A stretch of DNA of 64,000 nt from Sphingopyxis yananensis (GTDB taxonomy: Bacteria; Pseudomonadota; Alphaproteobacteria; Sphingomonadales; Sphingomonadaceae): the NCBI RefSeq assembly GCF_020687785.1, contig NZ_JAJEWI010000005.1, positions 248,001-312,000 of the forward strand. Direction: 5' to 3'. A program made the position numbers and the translations under genes. Shown one piece after another: positions 42,541-51,588 of this stretch; within the stretch, counting starts at the first letter, position 1, and the number at the start of each line of letters is the position of its first letter. The notes below the pieces were generated by a model. It was given only the letters and a program-made list of their open reading frames with translations, was not told the origin of the DNA and did no database searches.

Positions 42541-43830
42541 TCAAAAATCGTCATCGTGGCCACCGGCGTCGTAAATAATCTCGTGATGTGAAAAACTGAC
42601 GCTATTCACGCGGCGAACCAAAACACTGTCAGTCTTGACCGCGAGGGCGGGATCGGGGTCTTCCCATTTCCAATCGTCCCACAATTCCGTCTCGTCGTCG
42701 ACTAACTCAAAACTCTGGGGGTCGTCGGCTGAAGGCGATCCGCTAACAAGCGCGGCATCGCCAAAGAGAACAATGTTTTTTCCTTCTGGATGTTGGGCTG
42801 AAGGGAATATGACCGCATCGACAGTGCACAGCTGACCATCGACCTTCACCTGAAGAACCTTATGAATGAACTCCGAAACTGCTTGCGACGGAATATAATC
42901 CAAGATCACGTCATCAGGTAAGATTGGCTTGCTGATCTCAAACACGAAACTCTGCATGAAGCCCCATTGCAGACTGCGAGCCTCATACACGGGTGAAAAT
43001 CGACTGCGAACCTGAATGGGATTGGCAAAGCGCGTGAGGTCAAGAACCACGACTGGTCTGATCAGTTCAAAAGCAGCCCCAACTATCGTTGCGCCAACCG
43101 CTGGCCTAATCTCTGCAATGCAGGTTTCGAGGTCAAATGCGCCGTAAAAAGCAGCAACTCCGGCGGCGTTCATTCGTCCGGCCGACCGGCTACGTTTTGG
43201 GGGACTGCCAAGTTTGCTCGCAGGCGACGCAATAATCTTCTCGCGCTCGCTTTGGTTATTGACCTGTCGGGCACGAAATATCGAAATCTGATCGTCAGCC
43301 GAAAGTTTGTACACCACCGGCTTGCCAGCGCGATCTTTCTGAAAGTGAATGTCGTGAAAAATCTGCTGAAGCCGGCCGCGAGCAAGGTCACTGAAAAATC
43401 GCTGATTGTACGTGATCTCAGATTTGAATTTTTCCCACGCTTCGCTGTGAGGATTATACAGGCTGTCATGACGAACGTAGAGTTGGTCTTCTTGATAAAA
43501 GGGCTCATCGCCATCTCTTGGGTCAGCAGGATCGTCTTCGACAAGCTGGTCTATCAAGTCCCGTACGATGTCGTCGGTTTCTGCGCCGGTCAAATCGCAG
43601 ATGATGTCTTCCAGACTTTCGCCTTCCTGACCCGAATAGGAGTTGCTCTCGCCGAAGTGGTAATATGGTGAAATGACCGCGTCGATGAGCGGGCTGATGG
43701 CCTCTATCGGAATGCCACTCCGATTAGGATGGTGATCACATTTCTCGGTTCGAGGATAATTGGGGCGTATTTCTTGCAACCGACGTCGCAAGGACTTGTC
43801 CGAGAAGCAGTAGGGACAAAGTGTTGTCAT
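42541..43830 (-). CDS. RES domain protein with HEPN/RES-type N-terminal domain
   Basis: 429 residues. The N-terminus has a zinc-ribbon-like CPYC...C-x-HH (Cys5, Cys8, Cys31) and an all-helical region resembling the HEPN/RES N-terminal domain. The RES domain lies at about residues 180-375: FRAR (187-190), the GRMNAAGVAAFYGAFDLETCIAEIRP block with Arg219, Tyr229 and Glu240, and a later SQAVSEFIH segment. RES toxins destroy NAD+ by phosphorolysis; larger RES proteins such as this are found in defence contexts. The start overlaps the stop of the metallopeptidase gene by four bases, making it the last gene of the restriction-modification operon. It is visibly less G+C rich than the other genes of the operon. 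No Xre-type antitoxin is adjacent. Confidence 0.82.
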   Translation of the reverse strand: MTTLCPYCFSDKSLRRRLQEIRPNYPRTEKCDHHPNRSGIPIEAISPLIDAVISPYYHFGESNSYSGQEGESLEDIICDLTGAETDDIVRDLIDQLVEDDPADPRDGDEPFYQEDQLYVRHDSLYNPHSEAWEKFKSEITYNQRFFSDLARGRLQQIFHDIHFQKDRAGKPVVYKLSADDQISIFRARQVNNQSEREKIIASPASKLGSPPKRSRSAGRMNAAGVAAFYGAFDLETCIAEIRPAVGATIVGAAFELIRPVVVLDLTRFANPIQVRSRFSPVYEARSLQWGFMQSFVFEISKPILPDDVILDYIPSQAVSEFIHKVLQVKVDGQLCTVDAVIFPSAQHPEGKNIVLFGDAALVSGSPSADDPQSFELVDDETELWDDWKWEDPDPALAVKTDSVLVRRVNSVSFSHHEIIYDAGGHDDDF

Positions 43831-44576
43831 ACGGCGGTTCCATAAGGGGCGAGCCAGTCAGACGTCAGACTGACGCCCTCGGTCTCAAGCCACCTCTTCG
43901 GCACATCGCAATCTGCCGCTATGCTTTTCAAAAACTTCCAAAATGGTGCATTGTGCGAGCGGTGTCTAAGGTGCGCCAGTTCGTGCAACACAACATATTC
44001 CAGCACCTTCCTGGGGGCGAATATGAGGTGCCAGTGGATGAGGATATTACCCTCCGGTCCACATGATCCCCAGCCATGGGCAAGGTCGGTCGTGCGGATC
44101 GACCTGGGCACGAGGCCGAACCGCTTGCCATAGTCGGCGGCGATCTCCTGCACGTCGCGCCGGGCACGCTGCTTCAGCCAGAGCTTGAGTTCGCTGGCGA
44201 CGAGGTGATCGGCATCGTCTCTGGCCCAGTGCGGCAGATCAACGATGAACCCATTGCGATAGGTGATCGCGATGCGCTCAGCGTCAGTGCGGCGTACGGT
44301 GAGCGGCATGTTACGGCCCCGATAGGGTATCTTCGATCCGGTGATGAACCGGGGCACGGCGTGGCGGCTGGCGGTGATCCGCTCCATCTCGCGCACGGTA
44401 TCGAATACCCACTGGCGTTTGCGCTCAAGGAACCCGGCGATGTCGTCGTCATTGTCGCGGGTCAGCGCCAGCACTTCGACATGGCCGGGCGTGATGGTGA
44501 TGCGGCGCTGCGATGCCGTCGCCGACCGGCGAAGCTCGTAGGGGATTTCCTTCCGGCCTATCTGAAGCGTTGGCAT
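43827..44576 (-). CDS. YgjP/DUF45-type M48-like metallopeptidase
   Basis: 249 residues with the zinc site HELAHLRHRSH (HExxH at 198-202, third ligand His208) and GWGSCGPEGNILIHWHLIFAP, the family block preceding it. DUF45/YgjP proteins frequently accompany type I restriction genes; their substrate is unknown, and possible roles include controlling HsdR or an effector by proteolysis. Its ATG overlaps the hsdR stop by one base (TGATG), and its stop overlaps the RES gene start. Confidence 0.9.
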   Translation of the reverse strand: MPTLQIGRKEIPYELRRSATASQRRITITPGHVEVLALTRDNDDDIAGFLERKRQWVFDTVREMERITASRHAVPRFITGSKIPYRGRNMPLTVRRTDAERIAITYRNGFIVDLPHWARDDADHLVASELKLWLKQRARRDVQEIAADYGKRFGLVPRSIRTTDLAHGWGSCGPEGNILIHWHLIFAPRKVLEYVVLHELAHLRHRSHNAPFWKFLKSIAADCDVPKRWLETEGVSLTSDWLAPYGTAV

Positions 44577-47500
44577 CAGGCCCCGCTCCCATAGGCATGG
44601 ACGGCGAACTCCTCGACCTTCTCGCGAATGGTCTTGGTCTCGCCAATGGCGTGGTCGGTCAAGATACGTCGGACCTGCTGGCGCAGGGATCGAAGGTATG
44701 CCTCCATGTGCGCGAAGGCGGGCTGGGTCACGGCGGCATCGGCATAGATCGCGCCGATGGCGATGGCCGCGTCCTGCAAGGTCGCATGACCGGTATCGGG
44801 CACGATAGCTTCGATGACGCGCAGGATCGAGAAGGCATTCTCATCCATGCCCAGTTCGGCGTGTGCGCCCTGTTCGGCCTCGATGTCGCCGGTCAGCCCC
44901 TCGAACTCGTGCAGACCATCGGCGGCGGCAAGCTGCCCCTCCTCGAAGCGGCGGATGATCTCCAGCACCCGTTCGGAGAAGCGGCCATATTGCGCCGGGT
45001 TCTTGTCCACCAGTTCGCGGGTGGTCCGGCGAAGCTCGGCGGACTTGCGCACGAACGCCTCCTGCAACTCCGGCTCGGCCTTGCCCTCGGTGGCGAAGTC
45101 ATCGGCGAAGTTCGGATCGGTGATATTGCGCAGGCGGATGGTGGTGGACAGGCCGGTGACGTGGACGTGGGTTTCCAGCATCTCCCTGATCTTGGCGGAA
45201 TAGCTCTTGTGATCGAGGCTCTCGTCCTTGCTGATCGCCTGTGTCGCCAGCCGCAGGAAGGCGGAGGCCCACTTCACCTCGGCGGTGAAGTCGAGGATCG
45301 CGGGATCGGGCGACAGATCAGCATAGACCTTTATGAACGTCCGGGTCAGACGCTGGAGGTCGAACCAGTCATCCTCCTGCCCCCCGGCTGCCAGCTTGGC
45401 GGCGGCATAGGCGGCGGACTTCTCGTCCATACCCTCCAGCCCCACGGCGCGCTTCTGGGCGCGGTAACGGGCGTGCGCTTCCTTGAGATCGTTGCGCAGG
45501 ATGGCGATGTCGCGCATCGCGTTTTCGACATCCTCGGAGCGATAGGACTGCAACGCCTCGTCGAGATGGCTGGTGACGCCGATGTAATCGACGATCCGCC
45601 CATTGGGCTTGGCGATCTCGCCGCCGTCCGGCAGCTTGATGGTGCAGGTGCGGTTGGTCCGGGCGATGGCTTGAAGGAGATTGTGCTCCTTCAGCGGCTT
45701 GTCGAGATACATTACATGCTCAAGTGGAGCATCGAACCCGGTCAGCAGCTTGTCGCATACGATCAGAAACTGCGGGTCTTGGCCGAACACCTTGAACCGC
45801 TTCTTCACGTCCTTCTCGGCGCTATCGTCGAGGTAATGCGCCTCCAACCCGGCGCGCAGCGCGGCAACCTCCGGGTTCTCGCTCGGCTTGTTGTCCTCCT
45901 GCGATTTTGAATAGACGCAGGCGATCATGGCGTCGGCCTTGGCCTGTGCTTCGCCTGCTTCCATGCCGCCGCGTTCCAGATCGGCGGCGATCACGGCAGA
46001 GAGCGCGGCGCGGTAGAGGATCACCGCTTCCCGATCCACGGCAACGATCTGGGCCTTGAACCCGTCTGGCTGGCAGACGGCCTTGAAATGCTCCCAGATG
46101 TCGAGCGCGATCAGGCTGATACGTTGCGGGTGCTTGGCGATCGTGGCGAGGGTCAGGCCTTTGCGTTTCAGTTCCTCGCGCTTGTCATCGGGCAGGTCCA
46201 CGAACCAGCGGTCGAACAAGATGTCGATCTCGGCCTCGTTGATCGCCCAATCGGCTTTGCGGCCTTCGTAGAGGATCGGCACGGTCGCCCCATCGCGCAC
46301 GGCGTCGTCGATCCCGTATTTGTCCAGATAGCCTTCGCCCGCCACGCTGAACCGGGCGTAGGTGTCCTTATCGGTCGATTTGATCGGGGTGCCGGTGAAG
46401 CCGTAGAAATGGGCATCGGGCAGCGTAGCTTGCAGGAACGCGCCCAAATCCTTTTCCTGCGTGCGGTGGCACTCATCGACCAGCACGATCCAGTTCGCGG
46501 AGTTCGGGATCGGCTCCTTCGATCCGGCGAACTTGAAGATGGTGGAGAGCAATATCTGCCCGTTGCCGCCCCGGTTCACCGCCTCACGCAGCGTCGCGAC
46601 CGATCCGCACTGCGTCGGGTTAGGCAGGCCGCAGGCGACGAAGGTTTTGCTGATCTGGTCGTCGAGGTCGATCCGGTCGGTCAGCACGAGGATATTGGGG
46701 TTGGCGAGGCTGGGCGCGTCGAGCGTCAGGTGGGTTTTGAGCTTGAGGGCGAGGAATACCATGGTCAGGCTCTTGCCCGAACCCTGCGTGTGCCAGATCA
46801 GACCCTTGCGGTGTTCGCCCGCCGCCACCCGCGCCACCGCCTTGTTGACGGCGCGGAACTGCTGATAGCGGCAGACCTTCTTGATCTTCCGGCCCGTCTC
46901 CGGGTCGGTCTCGAATACGATGAAATGGGCGAGCAGGTCCAGCAGGCGGGACGGCTCGCACAGGCACCACAGGTCTTCGGCAAGATCGTCGCCGAACTCG
47001 TCGCGGTGCCGGGGCCATGCGTCGGGCCACGGGGCATAGAACTGTGAAGGTGCGCCGGTCGCACCGTAGAGGGTCGCCATGCCATCGGTGACGAGGTTGA
47101 ACGCATTGGGGTAGAACAGCCGGGGAATGTCCCGCTCATATTGCTTGATCTGCTCGAAGGCTTCTCCGGCGGTCGCGGTGCCCTTCAGCGGGGACTTGGC
47201 CTCGATCACCACCAACGGGATACCGTTGACGAACAATACCACGTCCGGGATGCGGGGGCGCTGGGCGGCGACACGGAACTGGCTGGTGACGTGGAAGCTG
47301 TTGCGACCGGGGCTTTTGAAGTCGATCAGCGCAATCGGGCTGTCGCGGTTCTCACCCGACAGGCGGCGGGAATAGCCGCCGCGCAGCTTGCGCTGCCACT
47401 CCTCGTTGTCGGACAGCGTAGACAGATCATTGTAGATCGCCTCGGCATCCTCCGTGCCGATGCCGTTCAACTCGCGCAGCGCGTCGATCAGCACGGGCTT

Positions 47501-47620
47501 CAGGATGACGCGGTTTTCCTCGTCCCGCATCGTCAGAGCCTGCGCCGGTGATAGCACCTGCCAGCCCAACGCCGCCAGCGCATCGAGCGCGGGCTTCTCG
47601 GCGAGGCGGTATTCGCTCAT
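44576..47620 (-). CDS. hsdR: Type I restriction enzyme subunit R (HsdR)
   Basis: About 1014 residues, a normal HsdR length. The N-terminal nuclease motif is visible (PDVVLFVNGIPLVVIEAKSP, about residues 125-143, PD...ExK). It is followed by the translocase motor with Walker A WHTQGSGKSLTM near 285, the DECH box in WIVLVDECHRTQ, and later helicase motifs such as GFTGTPI and QAIARTNR. The C-terminal helical part mediates assembly. HsdR cleaves unmodified DNA after ATP-driven translocation. The ATG at 47620 forms ATGA with the stop of the upstream Abi_C-like gene. The order hsdM, hsdS, abi, hsdR is unusual only in the inserted gene. Confidence 0.95.
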   Translation of the reverse strand: MSEYRLAEKPALDALAALGWQVLSPAQALTMRDEENRVILKPVLIDALRELNGIGTEDAEAIYNDLSTLSDNEEWQRKLRGGYSRRLSGENRDSPIALIDFKSPGRNSFHVTSQFRVAAQRPRIPDVVLFVNGIPLVVIEAKSPLKGTATAGEAFEQIKQYERDIPRLFYPNAFNLVTDGMATLYGATGAPSQFYAPWPDAWPRHRDEFGDDLAEDLWCLCEPSRLLDLLAHFIVFETDPETGRKIKKVCRYQQFRAVNKAVARVAAGEHRKGLIWHTQGSGKSLTMVFLALKLKTHLTLDAPSLANPNILVLTDRIDLDDQISKTFVACGLPNPTQCGSVATLREAVNRGGNGQILLSTIFKFAGSKEPIPNSANWIVLVDECHRTQEKDLGAFLQATLPDAHFYGFTGTPIKSTDKDTYARFSVAGEGYLDKYGIDDAVRDGATVPILYEGRKADWAINEAEIDILFDRWFVDLPDDKREELKRKGLTLATIAKHPQRISLIALDIWEHFKAVCQPDGFKAQIVAVDREAVILYRAALSAVIAADLERGGMEAGEAQAKADAMIACVYSKSQEDNKPSENPEVAALRAGLEAHYLDDSAEKDVKKRFKVFGQDPQFLIVCDKLLTGFDAPLEHVMYLDKPLKEHNLLQAIARTNRTCTIKLPDGGEIAKPNGRIVDYIGVTSHLDEALQSYRSEDVENAMRDIAILRNDLKEAHARYRAQKRAVGLEGMDEKSAAYAAAKLAAGGQEDDWFDLQRLTRTFIKVYADLSPDPAILDFTAEVKWASAFLRLATQAISKDESLDHKSYSAKIREMLETHVHVTGLSTTIRLRNITDPNFADDFATEGKAEPELQEAFVRKSAELRRTTRELVDKNPAQYGRFSERVLEIIRRFEEGQLAAADGLHEFEGLTGDIEAEQGAHAELGMDENAFSILRVIEAIVPDTGHATLQDAAIAIGAIYADAAVTQPAFAHMEAYLRSLRQQVRRILTDHAIGETKTIREKVEEFAVHAYGSGA

Positions 47621-48447
47621 TCCGTTGTTCCCGTCGATTGGGCCTCGAAGGTTTCGATGAGGAACAGGCACAGGCTGCCTGCTGAACCGACCGCAAGTCG
47701 TGCATGGCGAGGAAGCAAACCACGCGAGGAACTTGGCTTGCCGTGACCGGAGCCATACAGGCCCCGCAGTTCATCCATCTGATGCGCGATATTGGCGAGC
47801 GAGTTTAAGGTGGCTCTGACGGCATCTACACCACGAGACCGTTCTGGAATATCCTCGGGTGCGAGGTTGAGCACCTTCAGGGCTTCCTTCACAAGTGCGG
47901 CGGGACTAGCCTTGCGATCGAAGGTTCGCCCGGACCGTTCGATGATGTCCTTGCAGACGGCTTCGATCAGTTCTTTCGCTGAACCGATTGCGTCGGCGGG
48001 GCTTACCTCTGCCTCCCTGTCGATAATGCGAATACGCGACAGGACGTTTTCGTGGTTGAGCCGCTGACCGTGTGCCTTCAAATGCTCAAGGACAGAGGTG
48101 GCAGCGGAGCCTGAACGTGCTGCGATATACACTCGGTAGCCGTCGTCGGTGATATCATACCCGTCCAGTTTCAAACATCGTTGAAGCTGCTGGACCTGCC
48201 GACTGCGCTCCTCGGGATTGGGAAAATAGTGTGGGCTCAGTATCTGGTTAATAGCTTCCGGCAATTGATCCGATCCACTGAGCTTTCTCCACGCGTCAAC
48301 TGCGAACTGTCGCTTGCTGCCGAGTACGTGGACGACTTTCTCGTTCAGACCGAATGAGTTGAAGAAGCCGATCAAGCTACTGCTGTTCATGCTAGTGGCA
48401 AAAGCAATGTCGCCCAAGCTGGCGATAGCTCCCTGTCCTAGCCTCAT
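47617..48447 (-). CDS. Abi_C-like (abortive infection C-terminal domain) protein inside the hsd operon
   Basis: 276 residues. The C-terminal half (about 145-270) resembles the Abi_C domain: GSAKELIEAVCKDIIERSG, LVKEALKVLNLAPEDIPE, GVDAVRATLNSLANIAHQMDELRGLYGSGHG and HARLAVGSAGSLCLFLIETFE. The N-terminal half has no recognised domain. Proteins with this C-terminal domain take part in abortive infection or accompany restriction systems. Four-base overlaps with both hsdS (upstream) and hsdR (downstream) mean that it must be made with the restriction enzyme. Confidence 0.8.
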   Translation of the reverse strand: MRLGQGAIASLGDIAFATSMNSSSLIGFFNSFGLNEKVVHVLGSKRQFAVDAWRKLSGSDQLPEAINQILSPHYFPNPEERSRQVQQLQRCLKLDGYDITDDGYRVYIAARSGSAATSVLEHLKAHGQRLNHENVLSRIRIIDREAEVSPADAIGSAKELIEAVCKDIIERSGRTFDRKASPAALVKEALKVLNLAPEDIPERSRGVDAVRATLNSLANIAHQMDELRGLYGSGHGKPSSSRGLLPRHARLAVGSAGSLCLFLIETFEAQSTGTTE

Positions 48448-49613
48448 GCGGGCACTCGCACGCGACCGGAGAGCAGGTCGGACATGATGGCCTGTTTCAC
48501 TGTGCTCAATCGAATGTGCTCCTCACCATACATGACCAAGGCGAAGTCCAGATCGGATACCGCATCGGCAATTCCCTGCTGTGTTTCCAAATCGGGGAGC
48601 GGCACTGACACTGATAGCAGCGTGTCGGTGTCGAGTTTCTTCGTTCCATGCGTAGCCGTATTCACCACGCGCAAAAGCTGCTGCTCTTGATGCTGTAAGC
48701 ATAGCTGCACGAACTTCGGCAACGCACGGCCATTTGGCCGAAACGCCTTCATGTCCTGATTGAACGTAGCATCCATGGCTATCGTTGCTGTCGGAATAGC
48801 TTTCGCCAATATCATGCCGCGAACCACGATCATCAGGGTTCCCCTCGGGACCAGCTTGCAGCTTCCACCAAGAGCCAGTGGCGTGAGTGTCGAGTGCGTT
48901 TGCCTGATTACCGGAGTTTTCATATCCCGTGGACACACCCAAGGAACATCACCGCCCCACTTGGCTTCATCGTCCTTGGACGGAGTGCCACCGCTCTGCC
49001 AACTTCCTAATTCACCAAGTTGCACCACTTCCCACGGCGTTTCCTCGAAAGCCGCGTGGAGAATGGCCGCACGCGCACGCGCAACCTGATCGAGCGTGTC
49101 CCGGTTCGCCGCAATCGCCTCATCCACCGACCGCAGCACCTCGGCGATCCGCCGCTGCTCGTCGAGGGATGGGAGAAGGATGGGCTGGAGATATGCTTTG
49201 TCACGATTGAGACCCGGCACCCCGGTTGCCTCGTTCAACTCATTCAACCGGGCATGATGAAGGGTGGCTGCCAACCAGTCCCAATCGACTGTTTGGCGTG
49301 GCTTCACGAAATAGGTTGTGTCGATGGGCCAGAAAGCATCGGACGATACCGTTACCGAGCCTGCCGTTCCTTTTCGGCCAATGATGATACCGCCTTTGGG
49401 CACAAGGGCTTCGTCGTGCCAGCCTACCACACCATTCGACCCATAAACTGGCACTGCACCGGGTCGGCGTGACTTGTCAGGCAGCGAACGCCCATATTCG
49501 AGGGTGAGGATGTCACCGAGCGTTAGCTGCGCCCATTCGCGTGGCGGACCGGACATCTGCTCAACTTGTAAGGATGGATTACAGGCTGCCAACACCTCAC
49601 CCGACATAGCCAA
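48444..49613 (-). CDS. hsdS: Type I restriction-modification specificity subunit S (HsdS)
   Basis: 389 residues with two target-recognition domains. The first (about 28-150) begins WAQLTLGDILTLEYGRSLP and ends LPSLDEQRRIAEVLRSVDEAIAA, the first conserved helix. The second (about 195-340) begins WEVVQLGELGSWQSGGTPSKDD and ends PLPDLETQQGIADAVSDLD. Both helical repeats set the spacing between the two half-sites of the DNA target; the target itself cannot be read from sequence. It overlaps hsdM by 17 bases and the Abi_C-like gene by four. Confidence 0.94.
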   Translation of the reverse strand: MAMSGEVLAACNPSLQVEQMSGPPREWAQLTLGDILTLEYGRSLPDKSRRPGAVPVYGSNGVVGWHDEALVPKGGIIIGRKGTAGSVTVSSDAFWPIDTTYFVKPRQTVDWDWLAATLHHARLNELNEATGVPGLNRDKAYLQPILLPSLDEQRRIAEVLRSVDEAIAANRDTLDQVARARAAILHAAFEETPWEVVQLGELGSWQSGGTPSKDDEAKWGGDVPWVCPRDMKTPVIRQTHSTLTPLALGGSCKLVPRGTLMIVVRGMILAKAIPTATIAMDATFNQDMKAFRPNGRALPKFVQLCLQHQEQQLLRVVNTATHGTKKLDTDTLLSVSVPLPDLETQQGIADAVSDLDFALVMYGEEHIRLSTVKQAIMSDLLSGRVRVPA

Positions 49614-51096
49614 GCCTCTTAAGATGCCCGAACATCACGGCTTCCGCATCGTTACGCTTGGCGATCAGGTCTTGCAGCTTGGCGACCTCCGCCGCGACAT
49701 CGACCGTCTCGGCATCCGCACCGGTCTGCACATAGCGGCTGATGTTGAGGTTATGGCCATTGGCGGCGATCTCCTCGACCGGCACAACGCGGGCCAGCTT
49801 CTCGATATCGGCGAAGGCATGGACCGCATCGGCCAGCGTGCGGACATGATCGTGGGTCAGGAAGTTCTGCGCCTTGCCCGGCTGGTAGGTGGCATCGCCG
49901 TTGACGATCAGCACCTTGCCCCGCCGCTCGGCAGGCTTGGCCTTGCGGCATACTAGCACGGCGGCAGGGATGCCCGCGCCGTAGAACAGGTTAGGGGCAA
50001 GACCCAAGACCGCCTCGATCACATCGACATCCAGCATGGCCTGCCTGATCCGCCCCTCGGCCCCGCCACGGAACAGGACGCCGTGCGGCACGACCACGGC
50101 CAGCATCCCGTCGTCCTTCAGGCTGGCGAGCATGTGCTGGACGAACGCCAGATCGCCATAGCCCTTGGGCGGGCAGCCATAGGTATCGCGCCCGAACGGA
50201 TCGCCGTTCTGCCAGACATCGTAGCCCCACACCTTTTCGCTGAACGGCGGGTTGGCCAGCACCCGGTCATAGGCCCCGATGCCTTCCACGAACTCGCGGG
50301 CCTTGGGGTCGTATCGCTTGGGGGACAGGATCGTGTCGCCCTTGGCGATGAAGGCGTCATCGACGTTGTGCAGGAACAGGTTGATCTCGGCGATGCCCCA
50401 AGTGGCGAAGTTCTTCTCCTGCCCATGGAGCGACAGGGTGCGTGCATCCTCGCCCCGGTCCTTCAGATACTGCACCGCCTCCAGCAACATGCCGCCAGAA
50501 CCGCAGGTAGGATCGTAGATCGACATGCCGGGGCGCGGATCGAGTATCTCGACCATAAGGCGGACGATCTGGCGCGGCGTGTAAAACTCGCCGCCCTTCT
50601 TGCCCGCGCCTTCCGCGAACATCTTGATGAGGTAGAGATAGGCATCGCCCAGCATATCGGCTGGCACATCGGCATTACGCAGCCGGTGCTTCTCGAAGTG
50701 CGACAGCAGTTTTTCCAGCAGAGCGTCGGAGAAGCGATCCTGGTTGGCGAAGTCCACATCGCCGAACACGCCGCGCAGCCGCAGGTTGGCATCTTCAATG
50801 GCCGCCAGCGCATTGTTCAACCGCTGACCAATCTGCGTGGCGTGCTGGCGCACAGCGTCCCAGCGGTGCTCCTTCGGGATGTGGAAGCGGTGCTCGTCAG
50901 GATCAGCGGCTTCCTCGCGGTCGCCGGTCTCGGCCAGCAGCGTCTCGAACTCCTCGTCCCACACGTCGCACAAGCGTTTGTAGAACAGCAGGCCGAAGAT
51001 ATATTGCTTGTAATCCCCGGCATCTACGGTGCCGCGTAATATGTCTGCCGCGCCCCATAGATGGCGTTCAAGCTCAGCTTGCGTCAGTATTGGCAT
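49597..51096 (-). CDS. hsdM: Type I restriction-modification DNA methyltransferase subunit M (HsdM)
   Basis: 499 residues. The N-terminal helical HsdM_N domain (LTQAELERHLWGAADILRG) precedes the N6-adenine methyltransferase core with the AdoMet motif DPTCGSGGML (about 195-204) and catalytic NPPF (282-285). It methylates adenine at the target chosen by HsdS. ATG 51096 is preferred, with CTGGGGGATTA before it; an in-frame start at 51144 would include the ribosome-binding site. It is the first gene of the operon, and the palindrome TGCAATTAATTGCA lies about 110 bases upstream. Confidence 0.95.
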   Translation of the reverse strand: MPILTQAELERHLWGAADILRGTVDAGDYKQYIFGLLFYKRLCDVWDEEFETLLAETGDREEAADPDEHRFHIPKEHRWDAVRQHATQIGQRLNNALAAIEDANLRLRGVFGDVDFANQDRFSDALLEKLLSHFEKHRLRNADVPADMLGDAYLYLIKMFAEGAGKKGGEFYTPRQIVRLMVEILDPRPGMSIYDPTCGSGGMLLEAVQYLKDRGEDARTLSLHGQEKNFATWGIAEINLFLHNVDDAFIAKGDTILSPKRYDPKAREFVEGIGAYDRVLANPPFSEKVWGYDVWQNGDPFGRDTYGCPPKGYGDLAFVQHMLASLKDDGMLAVVVPHGVLFRGGAEGRIRQAMLDVDVIEAVLGLAPNLFYGAGIPAAVLVCRKAKPAERRGKVLIVNGDATYQPGKAQNFLTHDHVRTLADAVHAFADIEKLARVVPVEEIAANGHNLNISRYVQTGADAETVDVAAEVAKLQDLIAKRNDAEAVMFGHLKRLGYVG

Positions 51097-51205
51097 TAAT
51101 CCCCCAGAAACGCGGCTCCTCCCTGAGCCGCGAACTTTGTTCACCTGATGATCCGATAGCAGCGCCGACGATTATTGGCGACACAAAGACATGAGAAAAT
51201 GTATT

Positions 51206-51219
51206 TGCAATTAATTGCA
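51206..51219. promoter_or_regulatory. Island palindrome TGCAATTAATTGCA, copy 1 (upstream of hsdM)
   Basis: A perfect 14-bp palindrome in the hsdM upstream region. The same sequence occurs at 52574-52587 and 55784-55797. It is probably a binding site for an island regulator. Confidence 0.65.
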
Positions 51220-51293
51220 CGATGCCGGAGTGGCTGCACAGCCCGTTTGTAGGCTCTGATAAGTGAAGGTTATCGGAGCTTAGACCTGACCTG

Positions 51294-51578
51294 TCAGGCT
51301 GCATCCTGCAATCGACGCACGGGCGGCTGCTTGTGCTGCTGAGCGCACCAGAGATCGTAATTCGCCTGCATGGCAAGCCACGCCCTAGCAGTGCTTGCGC
51401 CTGCCTGCTCAAGCCGCACGGCCAGATCGGGGCTGATCGCGGCCTTGCCGTTCAGCACACGCGACAGGGCAACCCGCGACATAGCGAGGCGGTTAGCGGC
51501 TTCGGTGACGGACAGGCCCAGTTCCGCAATGACCTCATCGCGGAGCAGTTCGCCGGGGTGGGGAGGATTGTGCATCAT
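51294..51578 (-). CDS. higA: HigA family antitoxin
   Basis: 94 residues. It has the HigA pattern HNPPHPGELLRDEVIAELGLSVTEAANRLAMSRVALSRVLNGKAAISPDLAVRLEQA (Xre-type helix-turn-helix near residues 25-50) and the C-terminal WLAMQANYDLW. It should neutralise HigB and repress the operon. ATG 51578 is preferred because GAGG lies eight bases upstream; starts at 51584 and 51575 are also possible. It follows higB by about ten bases. Confidence 0.92.
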   Translation of the reverse strand: MMHNPPHPGELLRDEVIAELGLSVTEAANRLAMSRVALSRVLNGKAAISPDLAVRLEQAGASTARAWLAMQANYDLWCAQQHKQPPVRRLQDAA

Positions 51579-51588
51579 CGTCATTGCC

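Noticed and set aside
44513..45910. Plus-strand open frame of 465 codons opposite hsdR
   Set aside because: HsdR is intact in the opposite frame. This frame has no domain signature and arises from third-position G+C bias.
50083..51039. Plus-strand open frame of 318 codons opposite hsdM
   Set aside because: It is a shadow of hsdM; the AdoMet and NPPF motifs are on the minus strand.
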